DNA of 15,345 bases from Candidatus Iainarchaeum sp. (GTDB lineage Archaea > Iainarchaeota > Iainarchaeia > Iainarchaeales > GCA-2688035), in contig JAFCFG010000009.1 of assembly GCA_017608725.1 (NCBI GenBank), positions 1 to 15,345 on the forward strand, given 5' to 3'. This document shows positions 1 through 5,701 of the stretch, piece after piece (positions within the stretch are counted from its first letter, which is position 1; each line of letters begins with the position of its first letter). Below the pieces are notes generated by a model. The model did not search any database, was not told where the DNA came from, and saw only the letters and a program-made list of their open reading frames with translations. A program made the translations under genes and the position numbers.

Positions 1-189
1 CTCAACAGCTTTGTCATCCTTTTCTGGAACTGTGAAAGCAGCCTTTATTACCTCAATTCCAAACCCAATCGGTATCCTTTTTGCGTCCTTAAAGTCGCCC
101 TTCTTCACTGCCTTCAGCGCTTCCATTGTTTCATCCAGCTTTTGCATGTCAGCTGCCTTAATTTGGTAAATCACCAGTGTCTTTCCCAT
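1..189 (-). CDS. Archaeal elongation factor 1-beta (aEF-1beta), N-terminal part, cut by window edge
   Basis: Reading the minus strand from the ATG at 189 gives 63 codons open to the left edge. The protein begins MGKTLVIYQIKA and continues through IPIGFGIEVIKAAFTVPEKD, which matches the archaeal EF-1beta fold: a first beta strand, an amphipathic helix, then the conserved EEPIAFGL-like segment followed by a hydrophobic strand. aEF-1beta is the cytosolic nucleotide exchange factor that recharges aEF-1alpha with GTP during elongation. The family is about 90 residues, so roughly the last third lies outside the window. A strong ribosome site, GGTGAT (194-199 on minus), lies 4 nt before the ATG and fixes the start. 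The zinc-ribbon gene upstream on the same strand is its usual archaeal neighbour, but here the two are separated by repeat units. Identification rests on motif recognition; I am fairly sure. Confidence 0.8.
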   Translation of the reverse strand, partial: MGKTLVIYQIKAADMQKLDETMEALKAVKKGDFKDAKRIPIGFGIEVIKAAFTVPEKDDKAVE

Positions 190-221
190 GAAAATCACCA
201 TCCTATGGTTCTTCAAAGCCA

Positions 222-298
222 CATTAGCCGGCAAATCCCGGCTGCGAATTAAGCCCATACTCCGCTCTGCTCCGTATGGGCTGTGCTCGCTTCGCTCG
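222..298. repeat. Hairpin repeat element, tandem unit A (77 bp)
   Basis: First of two tandem units between the zinc ribbon and aEF-1beta genes. It begins CATTAGCCGG, and its first 40 bases (222-261) are repeated exactly at 299-338. Two inverted repeats are visible: AGCCGG (226-231) with CCGGCT (238-243) around a 6-nt loop, and CCCATAC (254-260) with GTATGGG (274-280) around a 13-nt loop. It ends in TGTGCTCGCTTCGCTCG followed by CATT, which begins the next unit. No reading frame or Shine-Dalgarno logic suggests it codes for protein. Confidence 0.85.
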
Positions 299-374
299 CA
301 TTAGCCGGCAAATCCCGGCTGCGAATTAAGCCCATACTAGCCATCACTTGTATGCCATTTGCCCGCTTCGCTTG
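299..374. repeat. Hairpin repeat element, tandem unit B (76 bp)
   Basis: Second tandem unit. Bases 299-338 are identical to 222-261. The remainder is diverged but keeps the plan: CATAC and GTATG arms, then a degraded GCCCGCTTCGCTTG, then CATTT at 375-379, where a third unit would begin. Divergence of the second half while the first half stays perfect suggests either constraint on the AGCCGG/CCGGCT half or recent partial conversion. Confidence 0.8.
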
Positions 375-388
375 CATTTCCTCCTTTT

Positions 389-541
389 TTACGGTCCAAC
401 AAATCCACATTCCTCGCATTTGTAGGTTCTTGCTGTTTTCCTGCACTGCTGGCATCTAACAATATTGCTCTTCCCGCATTTTGGGCACTTGAATTCAATG
501 AACTCCTGTGCCTCCCTGTTGCATGTCGTGCAAATCTTCAT
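389..541 (-). CDS. Small four-knuckle zinc-ribbon protein (COG2888 / HVO_2753-like), probable translation factor
   Basis: A 50-residue minus-strand gene (ATG at 541, TAA at 389-391), beginning MKICTTCNREAQ and ending KCEECGFVGP. It has eight cysteines in four CxxC knuckles at about residues 4/7, 19/22, 30/33 and 42/45, enough for two zinc sites. This is the layout of the small archaeal RNA-binding zinc ribbons of COG2888, commonly annotated as having a role in translation and commonly encoded directly upstream of aEF-1beta. Here aEF-1beta is 199 nt downstream, the gap being filled by the 77-bp repeats. A TATA-like TTTAAATA lies at 593-601 on minus, about 55 nt ahead of the ATG. The ATG is the only sensible start and the cysteine spacing leaves little doubt. 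The biochemical role is inferred from the family. Confidence 0.88.
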   Translation of the reverse strand: MKICTTCNREAQEFIEFKCPKCGKSNIVRCQQCRKTARTYKCEECGFVGP

Positions 542-592
542 TCCCTTCAACCCCAGATTCAAAAACAAGATTAAAATTATTCTGATTGAATA

Positions 593-601
593 GTATTTAA
601 A
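593..601 (-). promoter_or_regulatory. TATA box for the zinc-ribbon / aEF-1beta transcript
   Basis: Minus-strand TTTAAATAC in the 67-nt gap between the paralog gene ending at 609 and the zinc-ribbon start at 541. A transcript starting about 26 nt downstream (near 570) would have a leader of about 28 nt. Assigned by sequence match and position only. Confidence 0.5.
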
Positions 602-608
602 ACCTTAG

Positions 609-959
609 TTATTTTCTGCCTTTTTTAATTAAGTAATCTGATATCAAATCTGCATAAAAACGTGTTTTGCTAAATGGCTCATTTTGTTTTACTGAATCCA
701 TCTTTGCATCAAATTCCTTCACAGCAATTTCCGGGATTTTTTTCATCCTTCTATAATATTTTATGAAAGTTTCCTCCGGGCTTAGGCCAAAATGCTGGCA
801 CACTCTAACAAAAGAGTCATACTTACTAGCCTTTTTCGCCATTCTTCTTGCTTCTGCCCCCCCATTTGCTCTTTTGTCAGCTGCAGCCCTTCGCATAGCA
901 GATGTCTTCGCTTTTTCTTCTACGCCAGTAGCCTCTCTTTTCCTTTTTCTCCTAAACAT
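609..959 (-). CDS. Uncharacterised basic protein, second of a tandem paralog pair
   Basis: A 116-residue minus-strand gene. I do not recognise the family. It has a very basic, low-complexity N-terminus (MFRRKRKREAT, then Lys/Arg/Ala-rich to about residue 45), then a compact helical-looking domain (YDSFVRVCQHFGLSPEETF to the end) finishing in PFSKTRFYADLISDYLIKKG. This domain aligns almost without gaps with the C-terminal domain of the protein encoded just upstream (966-1448). Shared landmarks are MAK(K/E)A, an F(V/I)xxC motif, a W/Y-rich helix near FIKYY / FLRWY, and xFxxTxFYAxLxxDxL. Only 6 nt separate the genes, so they are probably co-transcribed. No signal peptide, membrane segment or catalytic motif is visible. 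The basic tail suggests nucleic-acid or ribosome binding, which is inference. Confidence 0.75.
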   Translation of the reverse strand: MFRRKRKREATGVEEKAKTSAMRRAAADKRANGGAEARRMAKKASKYDSFVRVCQHFGLSPEETFIKYYRRMKKIPEIAVKEFDAKMDSVKQNEPFSKTRFYADLISDYLIKKGRK

Positions 960-965
960 GTTGCT

Positions 966-1448
966 TCAGCCCATTGTCTGCCTCTCTTTTCCTTTGTCCC
1001 TGCTCTTTCTTTCCAAAAAATCTATAAACAACTGTGCATAAAAACCGGTTCTGTTAAAGCGCCGGCCTTTTTCCTCAATGCTTTCCTCTGCCCTTGCCTC
1101 CACCTTCCAAAGATCCGGATTGCCTTTTATGTCGGCATACCACCTCAAAAAAGCCAGCCCTGGTTTTTGCACCCTGTGTTTTTTGCATGCTTCAATAAAG
1201 GGCCGCCAAGCCATTGCCTCCTTGGCCATTGCCTTTGCTCTCTCAAATTCTCCTGGTTCAAATCCTGAAGCAAGGTTTCCTTTCTTTGCAGCTTTGGCCC
1301 CGGCTTTCTTTGCTTCCACTCCTTTATTTGCTTTTTCAATGGCAGCTTTTTGCCCCGCTGCCTTTTTTTCCATCATTCCCTTCCTCGCATCCAAATAGGC
1401 CTTATCTGGCTTTCCAGAACCCTTCTTCTTTTTCCTAAACCACTTCAT
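966..1448 (-). CDS. Uncharacterised basic protein, first of a tandem paralog pair
   Basis: A 160-residue minus-strand gene starting at the ATG at 1448 (MKWFRKKKKG). The N-terminal 65 residues are Lys/Ala/Gly-rich and probably disordered or a single charged helix. Residues of about 70-150 form the domain shared with the downstream paralog: MAKEAMAWRPFIEACKKH, then FLRWYADIKGNPDLW, then RFNRTGFYAQLFIDFLERK. I know no family with this combination. The start is supported by a minus-strand TTTAAAAG TATA box at 1478-1485, which predicts a transcript start only about 7 nt before the ATG, so translation is nearly leaderless. That same TATA is positioned for the tRNA on the opposite strand. Function unknown; likely lineage-specific, arisen by duplication. 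Confidence 0.78.
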   Translation of the reverse strand: MKWFRKKKKGSGKPDKAYLDARKGMMEKKAAGQKAAIEKANKGVEAKKAGAKAAKKGNLASGFEPGEFERAKAMAKEAMAWRPFIEACKKHRVQKPGLAFLRWYADIKGNPDLWKVEARAEESIEEKGRRFNRTGFYAQLFIDFLERKSRDKGKERQTMG

Positions 1449-1477
1449 AAAACACCAACAATTTTAGGTCTCCGAGG

Positions 1478-1485
1478 CTTTTAAA
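1478..1485. promoter_or_regulatory. Shared TATA box between the paralog gene and tRNA-Arg
   Basis: CTTTTAAA on plus reads TTTAAAAG on minus, so the box works in both orientations. Its centre is about 31 nt before the tRNA 5' end (1514) and about 34 nt before the minus-strand ATG (1448). Both distances fit archaeal TATA-to-start spacing. No other TATA-like stretch is visible in 1449-1513. Confidence 0.6.
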
Positions 1486-1513
1486 CCTTTTTCCCAGCAA
1501 TAACTATTTTCAA

Positions 1514-1605
1514 GGACCCGTGGCCCAGTCTGGATAAGGCGCTTCGCTTCGGCTTCAAGGGAAGAGGCAACGAAGAGATCGGGGGTTCGAATCCCTCCGG
1601 GTCCG
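1514..1605 (+). tRNA. tRNA-Arg (anticodon TCG) with a 17-nt intron at position 37/38
   Basis: Folded by hand. Acceptor GGACCCG (1514-1520) pairs with CGGGTCC (1598-1604), with discriminator G at 1605. The D arm is 1523-1540 with GG in the loop. Anticodon stem CTTCG (1542-1546) pairs with CGAAG (1571-1575). T arm GGGGG-TTCGAAT-CCCTC spans 1581-1597. The anticodon loop is CTTCGGA once 1553-1569 is removed, giving TCG. The intron fits the archaeal splicing motif: central helix CTTC (1547-1550) with GAGG (1564-1567), bulges GG^C and CA^A at the two cut sites, and an inner TTC-AAGG-GAA hairpin. CCA is not encoded, as expected with the cca gene nearby. Transcription likely uses the TATA at 1478-1485. 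Confidence 0.93.
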
Positions 1606-1694
1606 CTAGCCGGCGAAATCAGGGAGCCGTCACGCCCGGCCAGTCCAGAGTCCATTCCCCGCAATGCTTGGAATGGATTGTGCTCGCTTGCATT
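1606..1694. repeat. Diverged copy of the hairpin repeat abutting the tRNA-Arg 3' end
   Basis: Begins CTAGCCGGCGAAATC immediately after the tRNA discriminator base, close to TTAGCCGGCAAATCC of the 222-374 units. It then carries an 8-bp hairpin, TCCATTCC (1651-1658) with GGAATGGA (1670-1677), and ends TTGTGCTCGCTTGCATT (1678-1694), matching CTGTGCTCGCTTCGCTCGCATT of unit A. Same order of parts and same ends but a different hairpin stem, so it looks like a member of one dispersed element family. It supplies an in-frame ATG (1678) that could mislead start prediction for the next gene. Confidence 0.7.
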
Positions 1695-1704
1695 GGTGAT
1701 AGAA

Positions 1705-2121
1705 ATGAAGTTGGTTAGCGCTTGTTTGGCTGGACTCAATGTAAGGCATGACGGAAGCAATAAAGCCAATGAAAAAGTGATTAAATTGGTCAAAGCTGGA
1801 GAGGCCAAGCCAGTTTGCCCGGAACAGCTTGCTGGTTTTCCAACTCCAAGGGAGGCAAGGGAAATCAAGGAAGGCAGGGTTTTCACAAAGAGCGGAGAGG
1901 ATCTAACAGAGCAAATGCAAAAGGGAGCGGAAGAGGTTCTGCGGATGGCAAAGCAGCTTGGAGTAAAGGAAGTGATTTTCAAGGCCAAAAGCCCAAGCTG
2001 CGGCAAAGGCAGGCTTTACGATGGAACTTTCTCCGGCAAATTGGTGGAAGGAAACGGCATTGTGGCCGATTTGCTTTTGAAGAACGGAATAAAGGTCTTA
2101 ACAGAAGAGGAATTGGAATGA
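1705..2121 (+). CDS. TudS/DUF523 family Fe-S protein (thiouracil desulfidase-like)
   Basis: A 138-residue protein beginning MKLVSACLAGLNVRHDGSN. It has the DUF523 hallmarks: SACLxG (Cys7), PVCPEQLxGxPTPR (Cys38), the FTKSGEDLTEQMxxGAEEVL helix and SPSCGxGxxYDGTFSGxLxEG (Cys99). The three cysteines are the expected ligands of a [4Fe-4S] cluster. Characterised members (TudS) remove sulfur from 2-thiouracil, so a role in thiopyrimidine or thiolated-tRNA breakdown is possible; the archaeal substrate is not known to me. I chose the ATG at 1705 because GGTGAT (1695-1700) sits 4 nt before it and the family starts here; the ATG at 1678 lies in the repeat and adds nine unconserved residues. It overlaps the next gene by 4 nt (ATGA), implying coupled translation. 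Confidence 0.88.
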   Translation: MKLVSACLAGLNVRHDGSNKANEKVIKLVKAGEAKPVCPEQLAGFPTPREAREIKEGRVFTKSGEDLTEQMQKGAEEVLRMAKQLGVKEVIFKAKSPSCGKGRLYDGTFSGKLVEGNGIVADLLLKNGIKVLTEEELE

Positions 2122-2693
2122 GAGAAGGGGCAATAGTTGAAGAGTTTAATGTAAAGGGCAGGAAAGGAGAAACCTTGCATGTTGTGTTTAGGTATCCAAG
2201 CAGGAAAGATACCAAGGCAGCAATGCAGATGGTGAATGCTGCAAGGGATGAAGCAGAGTTTCTTGGGAAATGGCACCACGAAACAAACAAAACAGAGAAA
2301 AAATTTATTGAAACCCAGATTGAAAACATAAAGAAGGGAAAAGGCGTTTTCCTCTTTGTGGAGGTAAATGGCAAGCTTGCAGGAGATGCAACAATAGCCC
2401 CGCTTGAGCTTGACGCAGAAAAGCACATTGGCAAGTTTGGAATAATGCTAAGGGGGCGCTTCACTGGTTTGGGCATTGGAACAAGGCTTGCGAAAAAAGT
2501 GTTAGAGCTTGCAAAAAAGACCACAAGGTTCAAGATGATTGAATCAGCTTACGCTGCAAAGAACACCAGAAGCAAAAAGTTGCACGCAAAACTTGGATTC
2601 AAGAAATTTGGCAGGCTTCCAAAAGCGGAAAAATTGAAAGATGGCCTATACTGCGACAGAATTTGCCTCTACAAGGTAATCAAAAAGCTTTAG
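2118..2693 (+). CDS. GNAT family N-acetyltransferase
   Basis: A 191-residue protein starting at the ATG at 2118 inside the ATGA overlap with the preceding gene. The GNAT core is visible: a strand-rich centre with GDATIAPLELD, then GKFGIMLRGRFTGLGIGTRL, where RFTGLGIG is the Q/RxxGxG/A acetyl-CoA pyrophosphate loop followed by helix LAKKVLELAKK. A late segment, SKKLHAKLGFKKFGRL, matches the usual AxxxYxKxGF region. This looks like the RimI/RimL-type group that acetylates protein N-termini or side chains, but the substrate cannot be read from sequence. The open frame extends far upstream (to 1815), but that part is out of frame over the DUF523 gene and shows no domain. Its 3' end overlaps the convergent cca gene by 4 nt. 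Confidence 0.88.
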   Translation: MREGAIVEEFNVKGRKGETLHVVFRYPSRKDTKAAMQMVNAARDEAEFLGKWHHETNKTEKKFIETQIENIKKGKGVFLFVEVNGKLAGDATIAPLELDAEKHIGKFGIMLRGRFTGLGIGTRLAKKVLELAKKTTRFKMIESAYAAKNTRSKKLHAKLGFKKFGRLPKAEKLKDGLYCDRICLYKVIKKL

Positions 2694-4081
2694 AGAAACT
2701 CTTCTTCCCCCCGCAAATAATTTGAGAGAAAAACCGCGAATAGCTTGTTCTGTTTGAACAACTCAATCAAATCCTTTTCCTGCAAAATCCTGCAAAGCTT
2801 GTTTATTGCTCTCCTTAAAACCTGTTTTTCAACTTTTTTCTCCCTTCGCAAAAACTCCTGCAAAAACCGCTCTATATTCACATACTTCCTTGGAACCTCA
2901 ATAACCCATCTTCCTTTTTCAATCCTTGGCCCAGCAATCACTTTCCTGTGCGCCTGCAAAAAGGCCTTGCTGTTCTCTTCATCTGTTACAAATGGCCCAA
3001 ACTTTACGTGGCTTCTCTGCAAAATCCGGCTTTCCACTTCAAACACTATTACAATGACCTGCTTTTCGTCAGTCCATGCCTCACTCCTTACTACTTTAAA
3101 GCCATTCAGGGCAAGCTGTGTTTCCAGTTTCCTTGCCAGCCGTTGGATTTGGCCCCAAACAATGTCAGGCAAAGCCCCTTTTGGATAGCCAAGCTTTACT
3201 GCAACTAACTCTTTTTTCTGCAGCATTTTTCGCAGCTTTGAAACAGACCAAGGCCTTTCCTTTCTCCTGAAGAAAAACCTCTCACTCGGCTTTCTCAAAA
3301 ATGCCTGTGATGCAGCAACAATTCGCGAGAATTGATTCAGTGAGAGGGCAGCCGCAACATTTCTGTTCTTATCAACCGGGTCAACCACTATAAGCGGCGC
3401 TCCCCCAAATTGTTTTCTTGCCTCCTTTTCAGGGTAATGGCCTTGCAGGTCAATTACCCGGCCCTGCTTCCACCTGGCAATTGCCTTAACGGTTTCCAAA
3501 AAGTTTCCATACCTTAAGACAAGCAGTTCAACAACGTAACCAGGAACACTACTTGCCTTAATATCCGCTCCATATGCCCTTATCCCTTTCAGGAACTGCC
3601 TAAGCAGCCTTATCTCTCCCTTGTGCTTTTCATCCAGTTTGTTTTGCAGGAATTTGTTGTGAAAGGGGCTCCTATCAACCGGGCTTTGCAATAACTCTGC
3701 TTTGCTTACCTTATAGCTTGGGACAATTTCAACATCAAAGCCCTCAATGTTTCCCCTAATGTAGGGGTGCTGTGCAAAGGCTTTCTCCCACTGCAGGCCC
3801 CTAAAAACCCTCTTTCCAATCCTCAGGCCCTCCTTTTCAAATTCTTCTTTCGGCATTTTCTCAGGGAACAGAACAAATATATCCAAATCATTGTCCCCCC
3901 GCAAATGGGTGTCTCTTGCGATTGAGCCACAAAGCATAACATCTACGTGTTTTCCCTCTGCTTCCTTTATCTGCTTGATTATCCTCTCAGCCAAGGCCCT
4001 TTCCCTTGCCCTCTCTTTCTCTGTTGGAGTAACTTTCCTCAAAACCGATTTGAGCAATTTCTCCATTTGCATTTTTTCCAT
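2690..4081 (-). CDS. cca: CCA-adding enzyme (archaeal class I tRNA nucleotidyltransferase)
   Basis: A 463-residue minus-strand gene, close to the usual archaeal length of about 440-460. The nucleotidyltransferase head carries CGSIARDTHLRGDNDLDIF at about residues 51-69: the GS motif with Asp65 and Asp67, and the third carboxylate at Asp116 in EGFDVEIVPSY. YVVELLVLRYGNF marks the archaeal central domain. The enzyme adds CCA to tRNA 3' ends using CTP and ATP with no nucleic-acid template, and is needed here because the tRNA-Arg in this window lacks an encoded CCA. The start MEKMQMEKL has Met codons at 1, 4 and 6; any could be used. A minus-strand TATA (CTTATATATAAT, about 4103-4115) precedes it. 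It is read in the same direction as thpR, from which it is separated by the ATPase gene. Confidence 0.95.
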   Translation of the reverse strand: MEKMQMEKLLKSVLRKVTPTEKERARERALAERIIKQIKEAEGKHVDVMLCGSIARDTHLRGDNDLDIFVLFPEKMPKEEFEKEGLRIGKRVFRGLQWEKAFAQHPYIRGNIEGFDVEIVPSYKVSKAELLQSPVDRSPFHNKFLQNKLDEKHKGEIRLLRQFLKGIRAYGADIKASSVPGYVVELLVLRYGNFLETVKAIARWKQGRVIDLQGHYPEKEARKQFGGAPLIVVDPVDKNRNVAAALSLNQFSRIVAASQAFLRKPSERFFFRRKERPWSVSKLRKMLQKKELVAVKLGYPKGALPDIVWGQIQRLARKLETQLALNGFKVVRSEAWTDEKQVIVIVFEVESRILQRSHVKFGPFVTDEENSKAFLQAHRKVIAGPRIEKGRWVIEVPRKYVNIERFLQEFLRREKKVEKQVLRRAINKLCRILQEKDLIELFKQNKLFAVFLSNYLRGEEEFL

Positions 4082-4100
4082 CTTCCTATTTTGATTAATT

Positions 4101-4130
4101 ACTATTATATATAAGATTTGTTTTATATAA
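4101..4130. promoter_or_regulatory. Back-to-back TATA boxes for cca (minus) and the secretion ATPase (plus)
   Basis: The 66-nt divergent gap holds two separate AT-rich boxes: TTATATATAAG-type at 4104-4115, placed for cca (ATG 4081), and TTTTATATAA at 4121-4130, placed for the plus-strand gene. The second box would lie inside the coding region if the ATPase began at the upstream TTG (4118), which argues for the TTG at 4148. Confidence 0.55.
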
Positions 4131-4147
4131 TAGCGCGGTGTTTCTTA

Positions 4148-5701
4148 TTGGCTGAGGAAGAGCAGAGGGGAAAGCTGCTGCAGAGCAGCAATAGCAAACG
4201 CATTTTTGAAGCCTTCCCTTACAATATCTACGAAATAGTCCAGCCAACTTTCAGTGAAAAAGAGCAAAAACTTGCAAAGATTTTCATTGACGTTATTTTG
4301 AGGAGAACCAGCCTAAATGCCCTTCTGACAGGCCTTCCTGCTAAAAGCCAGCTGATTGAGCGCTTCAGGAAAGACGTCATACATAAAATTGATGTAAATG
4401 AGCTTGTTTCAAAGCTGCCAAGCCAGAAGATGTTTGAAAAGGTTCTGGCCCCGTTTGAGCAGATTGTAACAGAGCTTGGGGTAACCAACCCAAAGCAATT
4501 CGCCTCCTTTGTCTTAAACCACAGCATTGGCTACAGGGAACTGGCAGAGCTGATGCAGGACCCCGAGTTGGAGGAAATAATGATAAACGGCTTTAACAGA
4601 AACGTTTTTGTTACCCACAGGCGTTTTGGCAACTGCAAAACAAACCTTGTTTCCTCGGAGAGAGGCTTTATCATGCAACTGATTAACAGGATTGCTGCAA
4701 CAGTGGACAGGAAATTCAGCGAGTCGCATCCTTTGCTGGATGCAAGGCTGCCTGATGGCAGCAGGGCAAACGCAACCTTTTCATATGCAACCCCTTTTGG
4801 GCCAACCCTTACTATAAGAAAGTTTACCAAGATTCCACTCTCCATAGTTAACCTGATTGAGAACAAAACCGTTTCAGCAGAATTGGCTGCCTTCCTGTGG
4901 TGCATGGTGGAGGGCCTCGGCATTTACCCCATGAACCTGATTGTAACCGGCGGGGCAGGGAGTGGAAAAACCACGTTTATGAACATTCTTGCTTCCTTCA
5001 TTCCATACAGGGAGAGGGTAATTACCATTGAGGACACTGTTGAATTGGATTTGGGGAAGAGGCTTAACTGGATTCAAATGGAGTCAAAGCCAAAGATCAG
5101 AGACCAGCAGCCACTTAGCATGGATGAGCTTTTGAAAAACAGCTTGAGGATGAGGCCTGACAGGATTCTTGTTGGAGAGGTAAGAGGCCAAGAGGCCCAA
5201 ACAATGTTTATTGCAATGGACACTGGTCACAGGGGCATTCTGGGAACCTTGCACAGCAACACTGCCAGAGAGATGATGTTGCGCTTGAAGAGCCCTCCAA
5301 TGAATGTTGAAGAGCAGCTCTTGCCCTTGCTTGACTTGGTTGTGGTAATGCAGAGGACCTTTGAAAAGGGCAAAGGCATTCTAAGGAGAGTCAGGCAGGT
5401 TGCAGAAATTGGCAGAATGGAGGAAAAGGTTCTGCTCAGCAACTTGTTTGAATTCAACGATAAGGCAGGGAGAGCTCTGAGGACAGACATCCCCAGTCAT
5501 GCAATGGAAGTATTGTCCGAAAGGTGTGGGATGAAAAAGAATGAGCTGAAAAGGGAAATTGCTGTAAGGCAGAGGATTCTTGAGTGGATGCTGGAGCAGG
5601 GCATTGCAAGCAACGAGGACGTTGAAACTTTTGTGCAGCACTATTACTTTGAACCAGTAAAAGTGCTGAAAATGGTTACAAATGAAGAGCCCGGAACCTG
5701 A
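4148..5701 (+). CDS. Type II/IV secretion-system ATPase (archaeal pilus or secretion, GspE/TadA/ArlI family)
   Basis: A 517-residue protein from a TTG start (MAEEEQRGK...). GGTG (4137-4140) is 7 nt upstream, and a TATA at 4121-4130 rules out the earlier TTG. The N-terminal domain has the family YxIVxPxFSEKEQ entry, a helical middle and the LDARLPDGSRANAT segment. The motor domain shows Walker A GGAGSGKTT (about residues 268-276), Walker B RILVGEVRG (about 339-347) and the His box GHRGILGTLHS (about 360-370). It powers assembly of archaeal type IV pili or related secretion at the cytoplasmic face. Its usual partner, a TadC/PilC-type multi-spanning membrane protein, is normally the next gene but is absent here. 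The last 26 nt overlap the convergent thpR gene. Whether it serves a pilus, an archaellum or another machine cannot be told. Confidence 0.9.
   Translation: MAEEEQRGKLLQSSNSKRIFEAFPYNIYEIVQPTFSEKEQKLAKIFIDVILRRTSLNALLTGLPAKSQLIERFRKDVIHKIDVNELVSKLPSQKMFEKVLAPFEQIVTELGVTNPKQFASFVLNHSIGYRELAELMQDPELEEIMINGFNRNVFVTHRRFGNCKTNLVSSERGFIMQLINRIAATVDRKFSESHPLLDARLPDGSRANATFSYATPFGPTLTIRKFTKIPLSIVNLIENKTVSAELAAFLWCMVEGLGIYPMNLIVTGGAGSGKTTFMNILASFIPYRERVITIEDTVELDLGKRLNWIQMESKPKIRDQQPLSMDELLKNSLRMRPDRILVGEVRGQEAQTMFIAMDTGHRGILGTLHSNTAREMMLRLKSPPMNVEEQLLPLLDLVVVMQRTFEKGKGILRRVRQVAEIGRMEEKVLLSNLFEFNDKAGRALRTDIPSHAMEVLSERCGMKKNELKREIAVRQRILEWMLEQGIASNEDVETFVQHYYFEPVKVLKMVTNEEPGT

Noticed and set aside
222..374. 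A CRISPR array
   Set aside because: Only two units in direct contact with no spacer-like unique sequence of regular length, and the units carry two different hairpins.
249..455. A 68-codon minus frame across the repeat units
   Set aside because: It is built mostly from repeat sequence, overlaps the zinc-ribbon gene in another frame, and shows no domain; the four-CxxC protein in 389-541 is clearly the real gene.
1464..2006. A 180-codon minus frame running over the tRNA and the DUF523 gene
   Set aside because: It crosses a perfect tRNA and lies antisense to a recognisable protein.
1815..2117. An N-terminal extension of the GNAT protein back to 1815
   Set aside because: This stretch is out of frame over the DUF523 coding region, is low-complexity, and the ATGA overlap at 2118 gives a natural start.
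3891..4094. A 67-codon plus frame antisense to the start of cca
   Set aside because: Hydrophobic-looking only because it is the complement of a Lys/Glu-rich N-terminus; no ribosome site.
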